Assembly (NCBI RefSeq): GCF_014639155.1
Contig: NZ_BMFT01000001.1
Coordinates: 1,178,001-1,242,000, forward strand
Reading direction: 5' to 3'
DNA: 64,000 nucleotides
Source of the DNA: Paenibacillus segetis
Lineage (GTDB): Bacteria; Bacillota; Bacilli; Paenibacillales; Paenibacillaceae
A model generated the notes under the pieces. The model did no database searches. It had not been told where the DNA came from and saw only the letters and a program-made list of their open reading frames with translations. How positions within the stretch are numbered: the stretch's first letter is position 1; each line of letters opens with the position of its first letter. Positions 25,600 to 35,082 of this stretch are shown piece by piece. A program made the translations under genes and the position numbers.

Positions 25600-26397
25600 A
25601 TGAAATACGAACTGATTGCATTGGATGTAGACGGAACGCTGATAAACGACCATCATGAGTTGACACAAGGAACGATAGAGACCATCAGGAAGATCGCAGA
25701 GCAAGGTACAGAAATTGTGTTGTGTACCGGCCGAGCGCCAGACAGCACGATTCCCCTAATGAAACAGATTGGATTGGAAGGATATATCATCACTCATAAT
25801 GGTGCAGCAACGGTTGATACACGTAACCTAAATGTTGTTAATGAATTTGCACTAAATCCGCATGGATTGGAAATGTATATTGATTATTGCCACAAGAACA
25901 ATATCCATTTTGATGTTAATACAACATTTGCACTCTATGTTCAGGGAGCTGCAGGATTGAGTAAGGAAGCTTTGGATTTGTATAGCAAATTTATGATACA
26001 ACCAAAGGAGCTTCCTGGCTGGGCTGATTTCAGTGAACCTATCGTTAAATTTACGGTAACGGCTCCTATGGAGGAACTGGATAAGGTCTATGCGGATTGG
26101 AGCCTCTGGTCCCAAGAGTTCAATATGCTACGTAGTGGCGACTTTTTCATTGATTTGATGCACAAAGAAGCTTCCAAAGGTGCGGCGCTACAGAATTTGG
26201 CAGCTAAAAGAGGAATTCCGGCTGAGAAAGTTATGGCCATTGGGAACTATTTTAACGATTTGACGATGTTAACTTTTGCCGGACTAGGTATCGCAATGGA
26301 AAACTCACCACTTGAGGTTAAGGCTGCAGCGAATGATGTAACATTGTCTAATAACGATGAAGGCGTAAAAGCTGCATTAGAGAAATACTGCTTGTAG
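25600..26397 (+). CDS. Cof-type HAD-IIB sugar phosphatase
   Basis: A 265-residue HAD hydrolase of the Cof/YwpJ group, which dephosphorylates sugar phosphates or flavin intermediates. Motif I is ALDVDGTL (D9 nucleophile, D11), motif II is in VLCTGRAP, the IIB cap domain spans about 85-185, and the C-terminal lysine motif is HKEASKGAAL. Motif IV reads GNYFNDLTML rather than the usual GDxxND, so Asn replaces the first acidic residue. AGGAGA precedes ATG 25600. Confidence 0.9.
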   Translation: MKYELIALDVDGTLINDHHELTQGTIETIRKIAEQGTEIVLCTGRAPDSTIPLMKQIGLEGYIITHNGAATVDTRNLNVVNEFALNPHGLEMYIDYCHKNNIHFDVNTTFALYVQGAAGLSKEALDLYSKFMIQPKELPGWADFSEPIVKFTVTAPMEELDKVYADWSLWSQEFNMLRSGDFFIDLMHKEASKGAALQNLAAKRGIPAEKVMAIGNYFNDLTMLTFAGLGIAMENSPLEVKAAANDVTLSNNDEGVKAALEKYCL

Positions 26398-26460
26398 GTT
26401 AGGTCATTTTGAGTTTCAAGAGTTTATACAAATACTTGATTACAAGGCGCCTTAATACAA

Positions 26461-26498
26461 AAAGCGGAAGAACCCTCTAGCAGGGTCCTTCCGCTTTT
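26461..26498. terminator. Bidirectional terminator
   Basis: AAAGCGGAAG pairs with CTTCCGCTTT, with an inner ACCCT/AGGGT stem. It is shared by the HAD gene and the convergent YjcZ-like gene. Confidence 0.85.
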
Positions 26499-26513
26499 GT
26501 GCTGATCATGCCT

Positions 26514-26612
26514 TTAGATGCGAACGCAGGCACAGGATACGATAACGAGCAAGATGAACAGAACCAAAATGACACCTGTGGAAGTAAAGCCAGCCCCTAA
26601 AAAATCACCCAT
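26514..26612 (-). CDS. YjcZ-like sporulation mini-protein (32 aa)
   Basis: A 32-residue hydrophobic peptide beginning MGDFLGAGFTSTGVILVLF and ending SCACVRI. It shares TSTG-x-ILVLFILLVIVS with the peptide at 4619-4708. GGAGG lies 7 bases before the ATG. A sigma-K/sigma-E-like promoter (CATACAATA preceded by AC at 16 bases) lies about 55 bases upstream. As in YjcZ/SscA relatives, a role in spore assembly is likely by family and promoter. Confidence 0.82.
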   Translation of the reverse strand: MGDFLGAGFTSTGVILVLFILLVIVSCACVRI

Positions 26613-26923
26613 TGTTATTCCTCCCTCACATTCTGGATTGTTCTCCCCGTGATTAACGGGATACGGTATTGTATGTATGTGTAGTAATTAGGTATGGACT
26701 CCTGACTATATAAATAAAATCAGGTATTTGCCATAGTACAGAAGTCCTTATGTTAAATCTAAAATCATATTGTAAACTAACATCAAAATTGCTCAATTCA
26801 TTTGGGTGAACTAAATATCTTATCATCGTGAAAGGGGAATGGATGTTCTTTCCTGCCTATGGCATAATGGAGAGGAAGGCCGAAAATGTGCCAAAGTGAA
26901 AGAGAGTGCAAAGGAGAACGCTT
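26613..26923. other. Divergent intergenic region
   Basis: This AT-rich stretch holds the sporulation promoter of the YjcZ-like gene at its left side. On the right, CATAAT near 26866 could be a weak -10 box for the glycosyltransferase gene. I see no other ordered structure. Confidence 0.4.
26667..26693 (-). promoter_or_regulatory. Sigma-K/sigma-E-like promoter of the second YjcZ-like gene
   Basis: On the minus strand AC (26692-26693) precedes CATACAATA (26667-26675) by 16 bases. CATANNNTA fits sigma-K; the same sequence, with ATA further up, also fits the sigma-E -10 CATACANT. Confidence 0.5.
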
Positions 26924-28045
26924 ATGAAACTGTTACAGGCGTTATTTTTTCCTCCGGAACAGCCCGGGGGCGTATCTTCAATGATTCCTTACTTGCAAGA
27001 CAGATTTAATCCTCCTCATTGGGAGATGGAATTGTTCTCTCTGCCTAAACGTATTCGAAACAAAGGAACTGACTTCGTTGAATTTGACACCTTTGATTGG
27101 CATGAGTACGAACAAAGTCCTATTGTGCAAAAATATATTCAAACCTATCGAGATTACCTATGGTGGACGAAGTTAAGATTACAGCGCCCCTTCGATCTCA
27201 TTCATGCCCATCATCCAATAGCCGGGCTAGTTATGAAGCAGGTTTTCCCGAATACTCCAGTTATGATGAGTGTTCACTCCAGTTACGAGCGTGAGCTGAT
27301 CTTGAACGGGGGGATTGAGGAAAATGGATTGGAACATCGGTTTCTGACCTCGATTTATAAGGAGCTCGAGCATCGATGTGACCGAATGTTTACCTCTTCT
27401 CGTTCTTTTATGGAGTATTTGTCACCTTATGTGAATCATCCGGAAGCTATCAGTGTCATTCCAAACGGTTTCGATGAGAAGCGATTTAAGCCAGTTCCAC
27501 ACGAAAATGAAGTAACTCAGCTTGTAACCGTATGCCGCTTGGTTCCTGCCAAAGGACTCGATATTTTGCTGAAGGCTTGTGCTGAGCTAAAGGCACAGGG
27601 GCATGCTTATGTGTTGCACATTATCGGTGATGGACCAATTCGCCGAGATCTAGAAGAACTAGCACAAAGTTTAGGTATCTATGAAGAGACTATTTTTTAT
27701 GGATATACCCTGCATCCTGAAGAATTTATGCCTTTCTTTGATGTATTTGTGCTTCCATCTCGGGCAGAGGCGTTTGGTTCGGTATTTGCAGAAGCAGCGT
27801 TATGTTGCCTGGCCCTGGTAGGTACCGATATTGGGGGGATTGCGGAACAGATTGAGGATGGGGTCAATGGATTACTTGTTCCTCCTGAGGATCCACTTGC
27901 CCTATCGACCGCACTTGAGAAGTTGATCATGGACCCGGCTTTTCGCTATGAACTAGCGCGAAGTGGTTCAGATCAAGCTAAGAATCATTATTCCTTGAAT
28001 CGCGTTGTATATCTATTGAAAAAAGTGTATTTGCAATACAAATAA
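26924..28045 (+). CDS. GT4-family glycosyltransferase
   Basis: A 373-residue GT-B glycosyltransferase. The N-terminal half binds the acceptor (FFPPEQPGGVSSM, DLIHAHHP). The C-terminal half holds the nucleotide-sugar site: VCRLVPAKGLDILLKA and the EX7E-type segment PSRAEAFGSVFAEA. The family includes enzymes for polysaccharide, glycolipid and thiol-sugar synthesis; the substrate here is not indicated. ATG 26924 has AAAGGAG 7 bases upstream. It is followed after 17 bases by yhaO, with which it may be cotranscribed. Confidence 0.88.
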   Translation: MKLLQALFFPPEQPGGVSSMIPYLQDRFNPPHWEMELFSLPKRIRNKGTDFVEFDTFDWHEYEQSPIVQKYIQTYRDYLWWTKLRLQRPFDLIHAHHPIAGLVMKQVFPNTPVMMSVHSSYERELILNGGIEENGLEHRFLTSIYKELEHRCDRMFTSSRSFMEYLSPYVNHPEAISVIPNGFDEKRFKPVPHENEVTQLVTVCRLVPAKGLDILLKACAELKAQGHAYVLHIIGDGPIRRDLEELAQSLGIYEETIFYGYTLHPEEFMPFFDVFVLPSRAEAFGSVFAEAALCCLALVGTDIGGIAEQIEDGVNGLLVPPEDPLALSTALEKLIMDPAFRYELARSGSDQAKNHYSLNRVVYLLKKVYLQYK

Positions 28046-28062
28046 TGAAAGAGTGAGACCAT

Positions 28063-29385
28063 ATGACGTCATTTCGCTTCATTCACGCTGCTGATTTGCA
28101 TCTGGATACTCCTTTTTCAGGAATGTCTGGAGTGCCTGAGCGGTTACGCCAATATTTACAGGGCTCCACCTTTTCCGCATTAGGAGACTTGGTGGACCTT
28201 GCCATATCCGAGGAAGTCGATTTCATCGTCATTAGTGGTGATATCTATGATGCTTCAGACTCTTCACTTCGTGCACAGCTTAGATTACGAGAGGCTTGGG
28301 ATAAGCTGGGGCAGCATGGAATTCCCGTCTTTCTTATTCATGGGAACCATGATCCACTGAATAGTAGGCGTCTTCGCCTGGCTCACCCACCTCATGTAAC
28401 TGTTTTTGGTGCGAAAATGGAGAGTGCGTATGCTTCACGTCGGAGTGACGGACAGACAGTCGCGGTTGTGAGCGGAATTTCTTATCCTACCGCAGCTGTT
28501 ATGGAGAATACATCACGCCAGTTTCACCGGGATTCGGATTCGAAGCTGTACCATATCGGTCTATTGCATGCTAATGTAGACGGGCAAGAGGGGCATGATG
28601 CTTATTCCCCTTGCTCGTTACGTGATCTTGCAAACACTGGTTACGATTACTGGGCACTAGGCCATATTCATAAACGCCAGATTTTAAGCCAATCACCGTG
28701 GATTATTTACCCTGGTAACATTCAAGGCAGAAGTCTCAAAGAAACCGGACCCAAGGGATGTTATGTTGTTGATGTGGATGAGCACGGGGTCACTCATCCT
28801 GTTTTCCATGAGCTTGATTATGTTAGATGGAATGAAATTGAGATTTCAATTGAAGGTCTGATTAGTGAAGAAGACTGGAAAGATGCGGTCGAAGACAAGC
28901 TTCAAGAGTTAAGACGAAGTGGTACCGGGAGACTGCAGATTGTTCGGATGGTGTTTACGGGCCGTGGGCCACTTCATAAGCTTCTTCAATCGGGGCGGGA
29001 AAGCGGGGAACTACTCCAAGAACTGAGGAGACGGGAGAACCAACGTCTTGAGGAGAAGGGGACTGGAATAGTCGATATGGGATCGATCGTGTGGGTAGCA
29101 GGCTTCAAGGTAGCTACAGGCATGGATATCGACACAGCTTTACTGCTTCAGGAGGACAGTTTTCTGGGTGAATTATTCCGATTAGTGGCAAAAGCTGAAG
29201 GTGAGCAAGAACTGCTAGGTTCCATCGTAGATTCAGCCATGACCTCATTGATGGATAATTCTGTTCTTCGAGGCTTATTGAAGGAGGAAGGACCTCAGCA
29301 ACGACTTGATCTTTTGAGGCGGGCACAGGAGTTAGCCTCCTCCCTATTGGTAGAAGAGGACCCTAGAGGAGGTGTAGGTCAATGA
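28063..29385 (+). CDS. yhaO: YhaO-like DNA repair exonuclease (SbcD/Mre11 family)
   Basis: A 440-residue calcineurin-like nuclease. Metal-binding motifs are HAADLHLDTP, SGDIYD, HGNHD and the later GHIHKR. It matches Mre11/SbcD-type subunits and pairs with the SMC-like ATPase encoded next. B. subtilis YhaO-YhaN is the same arrangement. Its last codon overlaps the yhaN start by ATGA. The biological role of YhaO/YhaN is still poorly defined; DNA end processing is inferred from the family. Confidence 0.9.
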   Translation: MTSFRFIHAADLHLDTPFSGMSGVPERLRQYLQGSTFSALGDLVDLAISEEVDFIVISGDIYDASDSSLRAQLRLREAWDKLGQHGIPVFLIHGNHDPLNSRRLRLAHPPHVTVFGAKMESAYASRRSDGQTVAVVSGISYPTAAVMENTSRQFHRDSDSKLYHIGLLHANVDGQEGHDAYSPCSLRDLANTGYDYWALGHIHKRQILSQSPWIIYPGNIQGRSLKETGPKGCYVVDVDEHGVTHPVFHELDYVRWNEIEISIEGLISEEDWKDAVEDKLQELRRSGTGRLQIVRMVFTGRGPLHKLLQSGRESGELLQELRRRENQRLEEKGTGIVDMGSIVWVAGFKVATGMDIDTALLLQEDSFLGELFRLVAKAEGEQELLGSIVDSAMTSLMDNSVLRGLLKEEGPQQRLDLLRRAQELASSLLVEEDPRGGVGQ

Positions 29386-32300
29386 GACTGGAGAAGCTAC
29401 AGGTGAGTGGATTTGGACACCTGCACGGCGTTGACGTGGAAATGCACAGTCCTATGACGGTCCTCTACGGTCCAAATGAGGCGGGAAAGAGTACGCTTCT
29501 AGGTTTCGTTCGTTCCATGTTGTTTGGCATTCCTACCCGGGCTTCTGGCGCTTTACGATACGAGCCTACGCAAGGTGGCATACACGGTGGGATGTTGACT
29601 GTGATGGGCGAGGATGGGGCTCGTTGGAGTATAGAGCGATATGCTGGACATGCGGATGGAAAGGTCTTGTCTGGAACGAGGGGCGATCGCTTGCGGATCA
29701 CAAGGAGTGATCAAGAAGGGCATCTTCGTGAATTAACGCAGGAGGAAATGCAGCGAGATCTGCTTGGTGGCATGTCTAAGGAAATGTTCAAGCAGTTGTT
29801 TGCTGTGTCTCTTAGTGAATTACAGGAGGTATCGGCACTTCAATCTGAAGAGATGAGTCGTTTTTTATTTCACGCGGGAATTGGTGGCGGATCGACGGTT
29901 CTACGTGGGGAGAAGAAGCTAGTACAAGAGATGGATAAATTGTACAGGCCCCGTGGCCGTAATCAAGAAATTGCCCAGATGATGCAATCATTAGAGCGGA
30001 TCCGTCAAGAAGCCGAGGGTATTAAATCATTATTGCCAAGGTATAACGAAGTATTGGTTGAATTGGAAGATGTGGAGTCCAGACTGACAAAGTGCACTGA
30101 GCAGCGCTCTCTAAGTGGGAAAGAAACAAGTAAGCTTCAACAGGCAGTAGAGATACGAAGTCATTGGCTTAAACGTGAAGCACTGCGAGCTGAGCTCACG
30201 GCTCTACCTCACCTTCAAGAATTTCCGGAGCAAGGTTTGATTCGCTGGGAAGCACTGCAGGAGGAGAAGGAGCGATTACTCCTAGAGATCAAAGAAAATG
30301 TAAGGCGTAACGATGCCTTGCGATCGGAGATGGACTCACTTTCAATAGATCAAGAACTCTTAGACCGGGCGGGAGAAATAAACTCATTGGCAACTCGATT
30401 GCCAAGTTATGAATCAAGGGTTCGTCAGCTAGCAGAACTAGAGGCGGAGGCATTAAGTCTTCGAGGCCAACTTGGTCAATGTCTTCGTAGCATTAATCCG
30501 GCATGGAATAACGAGGATTTACAGTCCTTTACGGGTACGGTAAGTGAAAGAGAAGCCGTACGTCGATATGTGAATCGTTTTGCAGAGTACGACAAGGAAA
30601 TGGAGCGGCTGCAGAATGAACGATTCAAATTGGAGCGAGAAGTAACTTCCCTAAAGTCGACATACACAGCTGCGGTCTCGCGGATGGAAGAGAGCAAGGC
30701 TCTGGGAATGAGTCAGTTTGATGTTCTTATTTCACAAGATCGAAATGAGATTCGAAGTCAATGGAGTGTGATAAAGCTTGAGCTAGAACGCTGGCGCGAG
30801 TTATCCATGTCCAGTCTGCTTGAAACGAGGACTACGGCTGCGGAAGTGATGGTCCAGGAGCGTATGCGTTCGTTGTATTACCGTTTACTTGGTGGAAGTG
30901 CGACCTTGACCGTGGTGTTACCTATAGGGCTTTGGTTGACAACTCACTCGATCTGGAATGCTGTGATTGGCGGTGGGACTCTCCTATTGTTGGACCTATT
31001 TATTTGGATCGGCTTTAGAGGTAATAAATCTTCCGGTAGGTCCTCTTCACGGCGTTCTGGTAGTACTGGAAATTCCGGAAGCGCAACCTCAGCGGAAGAA
31101 CGGCTAAATAAGTTATTGACTACATTTATTCGGCATCCTTTGTCTGCGGCAGGACGAGCTGTGGGGAATACATCACTTAAGGATGTTCCGAATTGGGAGC
31201 AAGAAGAGCGACAACTGCGTCAGATGATGGAAGGCTGGTATCTATGGGATCAGCGTCATGAATCTTTGGAGACTGAAAGTTTAAATTGCCGCGGACGAGT
31301 CCTAGCGGCGGTGGATGAATTACATGACTTAGAGCGAGAATTATCTCGCCGTGAAGCTGCTTTCGATGATCTAGCGCAGGAATGGGAAGCTTGGTTACTC
31401 GAGCGTAAATTACCAAGGGACCATTCTCCAGAAGCTACCTTGGAAATCTTCCGTCTTACGGAGCAGGGTGGAGAGTTGCTTAGTCGACTTGAGGGATTGT
31501 CTCATAAAATAAGCGCGCTACAGAAGGAAAATGAAGAGTTTGAGTCCAGTTGCCTATCTCTTCGAGGAGATATATTTACTCAAGCAAATGCACACACTGC
31601 AGTTTCACAGCTACAGAAAGTAATAGTGGAACTAGAAAACCAACAAGCCTTGAAATCTCGCTGGGATAGCTTGTTTATACGAATGGCTCCTTTAGCAGAG
31701 GAACGAGGGCGTTATGACGATCGACTGAACCGGGTCATGAGTATGGAGCAACATTTACTGGCGGAGGCTCAAGCCAAGGATGGGGAGGATTACCTTCGTC
31801 TTGGGGCAAATGCTGCTAAATGTGAAATCCTAATGAAGGAGATTCGGCAATGTGATCTTGTTATGTTCGGTGGGTTAGAAGATGAGAAGAAGGAACAACT
31901 GGAGCTATTGTTAAGAAGCCTCTCTGAGGAGGAACTTGAACATTGTTTGAAGGAAGCGCGTATTACAGCGGCTGATATAGAAAAGGACTGGCAGAACCTT
32001 CAGGAAAGACGTGGCAGGCTGCTACACGAGCAGGAAAGTTTAGAGGCTCGTGGTAAGCAGGAGGATCTAAGCCAGCAATTTGCTGAGCACAAGGCAGCTT
32101 TGAGTGAGAGCATTGATAAATATGCCGTAATGGCAGTATGCAATGAATTGATCTCACGTGTTCGGCGAATATATGAGGAAGAGCGACAACCTGAAGTATT
32201 GAGGCTGGCTTCGGACTATTTTGCAGAAATGACAGGTGGCGTATATCGCAGGATTGTTCTGAAAATGGGTAGCCAGGAACTTATGGCAGAACATCGTGAA

Positions 32301-32579
32301 CATGGACCGATTGAAAGTACTTATCTAAGTCGGGGAAGTGCAGAACAGTTATACCTAGCGATGAGGCTCGCACTTTCAGAGGCTGTTTCAGGACAGGGAA
32401 AACTCCCTATCCTACTCGATGACTTGTTTGTCAATTTCGATGCCTCTCGTTTAGCAGGAGCGTTATCCGTCTTGAAAGGTGTGTCCAGCAGACATCAAGT
32501 CATCATGATGACGTGTCACAAACACGTTGTAGATGAGGTGCTGGCAACCATCCCAACTGCGGAGATTATACATCTATAG
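29382..32579 (+). CDS. yhaN: YhaN-like SMC/SbcC-type ATPase with central membrane segments
   Basis: A 1065-residue protein. Walker A is GPNEAGKST near residue 32; long coiled coils occupy about 170-490 and 590-900; the signature and Walker B (YLSRGSAEQLYLAMRLAL, LPILLDDLFVNFD) are at the C-terminus. Unusually for an SbcC relative, two hydrophobic helices (about residues 505-545, LPIGLWLTT and GGGTLLLLDLFIWIGF) lie between the coils, suggesting membrane attachment, as in B. subtilis YhaN. It is translationally coupled to yhaO. Confidence 0.9.
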   Translation: MRLEKLQVSGFGHLHGVDVEMHSPMTVLYGPNEAGKSTLLGFVRSMLFGIPTRASGALRYEPTQGGIHGGMLTVMGEDGARWSIERYAGHADGKVLSGTRGDRLRITRSDQEGHLRELTQEEMQRDLLGGMSKEMFKQLFAVSLSELQEVSALQSEEMSRFLFHAGIGGGSTVLRGEKKLVQEMDKLYRPRGRNQEIAQMMQSLERIRQEAEGIKSLLPRYNEVLVELEDVESRLTKCTEQRSLSGKETSKLQQAVEIRSHWLKREALRAELTALPHLQEFPEQGLIRWEALQEEKERLLLEIKENVRRNDALRSEMDSLSIDQELLDRAGEINSLATRLPSYESRVRQLAELEAEALSLRGQLGQCLRSINPAWNNEDLQSFTGTVSEREAVRRYVNRFAEYDKEMERLQNERFKLEREVTSLKSTYTAAVSRMEESKALGMSQFDVLISQDRNEIRSQWSVIKLELERWRELSMSSLLETRTTAAEVMVQERMRSLYYRLLGGSATLTVVLPIGLWLTTHSIWNAVIGGGTLLLLDLFIWIGFRGNKSSGRSSSRRSGSTGNSGSATSAEERLNKLLTTFIRHPLSAAGRAVGNTSLKDVPNWEQEERQLRQMMEGWYLWDQRHESLETESLNCRGRVLAAVDELHDLERELSRREAAFDDLAQEWEAWLLERKLPRDHSPEATLEIFRLTEQGGELLSRLEGLSHKISALQKENEEFESSCLSLRGDIFTQANAHTAVSQLQKVIVELENQQALKSRWDSLFIRMAPLAEERGRYDDRLNRVMSMEQHLLAEAQAKDGEDYLRLGANAAKCEILMKEIRQCDLVMFGGLEDEKKEQLELLLRSLSEEELEHCLKEARITAADIEKDWQNLQERRGRLLHEQESLEARGKQEDLSQQFAEHKAALSESIDKYAVMAVCNELISRVRRIYEEERQPEVLRLASDYFAEMTGGVYRRIVLKMGSQELMAEHREHGPIESTYLSRGSAEQLYLAMRLALSEAVSGQGKLPILLDDLFVNFDASRLAGALSVLKGVSSRHQVIMMTCHKHVVDEVLATIPTAEIIHL

Positions 32580-32585
32580 TGGTTG

Positions 32586-33623
32586 TTATGTTTTTTTTGG
32601 CTTATATACGGCTAGCATGACTGCCCATAGTAGACTAAACAATCCGAAGGTTGGATATAACACCGCTAGCAGCGAGCTGAAGCCGAACTGACTGGTCAAA
32701 TAACATAGAAGCAGAATAAATATCGAGATGATTTTGGGCGAAATGTTAATATATTGTTTGAGTTGTAAGGTTACTCCATAAATGTCGGCGACAAACGTAC
32801 TGAAGATTTCCATGAAAATAAGTAAAATGTAAATTAATTGAACTGCGGTACCTAATTGTTCGGCGATATTACCCATTGGAATTTCGTACTGAACGATTCC
32901 AGGCATATAAGCAGATAAGGCGAAATGACCGGCCATAAGCATGAATCCGACACCAGCTCCACCTAGCACACCTCCCCAGATGATAACTTTGCGACTTTTT
33001 GTATGGCTCCCAATCGGTACAAGCACAGCTTGGGCCATAGAAAGGTTAAAAGCAGTATACATAAGTGGGGAAGCCCATGTGGCTAAAAAGCTCTTATCCG
33101 TAGTGAGAGTGACGAAGTGAGCAGCGTCGGGTGATCCCATCGTATTAAAAATAATCGTGAGCGACAGGATAAGCATCATTGGAACCACGATGGAGTTGAG
33201 CTGCATCACACCTTTGATTCCTCTACCAAGTAACAAATAAGTACTGACTATGGTGACAACAAGCCCAGTTTGATAGTAAAATCCAAGATGTTCTGTAAAT
33301 ACCGATCCAGCTCCGGCTAGCATGACACTATTTACTCCAATCAGAACGATAAGTGTGAACAAGCTGAGCCAACGGCCGATGGTATTTCCAAATAAGCTTC
33401 GATTTAAGTCTTCATATGATGTTGCTTTTATTTTGTTGGCCAGTAGCATCATTTTGGTACCCAGCCAGATGAATAGGATCGTTGCTAGGATTATGGTAAG
33501 AACACCCCATTTTCCGTATTTCGTAAAGAATTGGAGTATCTCTTGACCCGTAGCAAAACCGGCTCCGACGACGGTGCCGATATAGGTAAAAGAAATTTGT
33601 AGAACTTTTACGGCATTTTTCAT
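32586..33623 (-). CDS. YkvI-like membrane transporter
   Basis: A 345-residue protein with about ten membrane segments. TYIGTVVGAGFATGQEILQFF at the N-terminus, followed by TYLLLGRGIKGVMQLNS, matches the YkvI family, which is related to LeuT-fold amino-acid permeases. The substrate is unknown. ATG 33623 is preceded by GGGGGGAAAAC; the open frame extends 23 codons further up without support. It is convergent with yhaN, with only 6 bases between the ends. Confidence 0.83.
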   Translation of the reverse strand: MKNAVKVLQISFTYIGTVVGAGFATGQEILQFFTKYGKWGVLTIILATILFIWLGTKMMLLANKIKATSYEDLNRSLFGNTIGRWLSLFTLIVLIGVNSVMLAGAGSVFTEHLGFYYQTGLVVTIVSTYLLLGRGIKGVMQLNSIVVPMMLILSLTIIFNTMGSPDAAHFVTLTTDKSFLATWASPLMYTAFNLSMAQAVLVPIGSHTKSRKVIIWGGVLGGAGVGFMLMAGHFALSAYMPGIVQYEIPMGNIAEQLGTAVQLIYILLIFMEIFSTFVADIYGVTLQLKQYINISPKIISIFILLLCYLTSQFGFSSLLAVLYPTFGLFSLLWAVMLAVYKPKKT

Positions 33624-33737
33624 AGTTTTCCCCCCGGCGGATGTGCTATATATAGTACAAGGTATGTTAGCCGGGAACAGGACATGACTCAAACTTGTCC
33701 TCCAGAGTTGCTGCCGCTCCCGGAAAGGTGGATTTAT

Positions 33738-34364
33738 ATGATGAATGAAGTCATGTCTTATCTCGCGCAGTACGGTTATCTCGCTATGTTTGGCTTACTT
33801 TCATTAGGATTTCTGGGTGTTCCGGTCCCTGATGAAACTTTGGTTATGACATTTGGTGGATTAACGGCTTCAGGTCATTTTACATTCTGGATTACTTTTA
33901 TGGTTGCTGTATTGGGCAGCTTGTCGGGAATGATGCTTAGTTATACTTTAGGACGCGTCATTGGCAAGCCTCTTCTTTATAAATATGGGAAATGGATATG
34001 GATCACGCCGAAACGTTTGAAGCAAACAGAGACTTGGTTTACACGGTTCGGTACTTGGAGTATATTGATCGGTTATTTTATTCCTGGAATTCGTCAGGTG
34101 ACATCATATTTATCCGGTGTATATCAGTTGAAACTTCGGGTTTATGTCCTTTATGCTGGAATAGGATCTATTGTTTGGTGCGGTACATTTATGTTAATTG
34201 GACGGGCTTTAGGACATCGTTGGCATCGAATTATGCCGTATGTACATGGTCATAGACGATTCCTTATCGTGATGTCTGTCATTTTTTTAGTGATTATCAT
34301 TAGTGCGGCTGTAGTATGGATAACACGTAAACAACAGGTAACAAGTGAGGAACCTGTCTCTTAA
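33738..34364 (+). CDS. DedA family membrane protein
   Basis: A 208-residue VTT/DedA protein, a family that includes undecaprenyl-phosphate and phospholipid flippases and is needed for envelope homeostasis. Typical elements are FLGVPVPDETLVMTFGG, the GSLSGMMLSYTLGRVIGKPLL re-entrant segment, and the pair of arginines in FIPGIRQVTSYLSG. ATG 33738 follows AGGTGG by 6 bases. It starts about 110 bases from the divergent YkvI gene. Confidence 0.9.
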   Translation: MMNEVMSYLAQYGYLAMFGLLSLGFLGVPVPDETLVMTFGGLTASGHFTFWITFMVAVLGSLSGMMLSYTLGRVIGKPLLYKYGKWIWITPKRLKQTETWFTRFGTWSILIGYFIPGIRQVTSYLSGVYQLKLRVYVLYAGIGSIVWCGTFMLIGRALGHRWHRIMPYVHGHRRFLIVMSVIFLVIIISAAVVWITRKQQVTSEEPVS

Positions 34365-34423
34365 AAAGAGCTTACTTGCGGATTTGTTGATGGATGCATT
34401 TGTATTAGGGAGGATATCAAAAT

Positions 34424-34999
34424 ATGGAGAAATTAAAGCAAAGAATTGTGAAAGATGGTGTGGTTGTCTCGGATCAGGTGCTGAAGCTGGATGCACTTCT
34501 GAACCACCAGGTGGACCCACAATTGATGATGGAATTAGGTAAGGAGTTTGCAGAGCGGTTTCGTAATGACGGTGTGACGCGGGTAGTGACGGTAGAATCA
34601 TCGGGTATTTCAATCGCATTTGCGACAGCTTATGAATTAGGAGTTCCATTGATTTTTGCTCGGCGGAAGAAGACACTTCTTGCGGAGGCGGATATGTTGT
34701 GCGAACGGGTACCGTCATTCACAAAGGGGATCGTAACCGATATTTTGATTTCACGTGAGTTTATTTCAGAGAATGATCGAATTTTGTTCATCGATGATAT
34801 CATTGCCAACGGGGATGCTGCACGTGGGTTGATCAAAATTATTGGGCGTTCTGGAGCTGAGCTGGTTGGGGCTGGGATTGTGGTGGAGAAAGCTTTTCAA
34901 CCTGGTGCACAAGCGATTCGTGAGCTAGGAATTCGGCTTGAATCACTTGCAGTCATTTCTTCATTAGAAGGTGGCAAGATCACATTCGCTGATGAATAA
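34424..34999 (+). CDS. xpt: Xanthine phosphoribosyltransferase
   Basis: A 191-residue salvage enzyme converting xanthine and PRPP to XMP. The N-terminal MEKLKQRIVKDGVVV, the VESSGIS region and the PRPP-binding loop RILFIDDIIANGDA are those of Xpt. GGGAGG precedes the ATG. In B. subtilis a purine riboswitch and pbuX accompany xpt; here only 59 bases separate it from dedA and neither is present. Confidence 0.95.
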   Translation: MEKLKQRIVKDGVVVSDQVLKLDALLNHQVDPQLMMELGKEFAERFRNDGVTRVVTVESSGISIAFATAYELGVPLIFARRKKTLLAEADMLCERVPSFTKGIVTDILISREFISENDRILFIDDIIANGDAARGLIKIIGRSGAELVGAGIVVEKAFQPGAQAIRELGIRLESLAVISSLEGGKITFADE

Positions 35000-35082
35000 A
35001 TAATGTACGATTTTTGTAACACTCCTTTGCAGGTATTCATTTTTTAGTTATAATTATGATTACTAGGAGAGGAGGCATATGA

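Noticed and set aside
24939..25600. Hidden protein gene in the 660-base spacer
   Set aside because: Frames on both strands cross palindromes and show no plausible starts or domains; the structure is at the DNA/RNA level.
34365..34423. Purine riboswitch before xpt
   Set aside because: The gap is only 59 bases and lacks the aptamer's conserved junction sequences.
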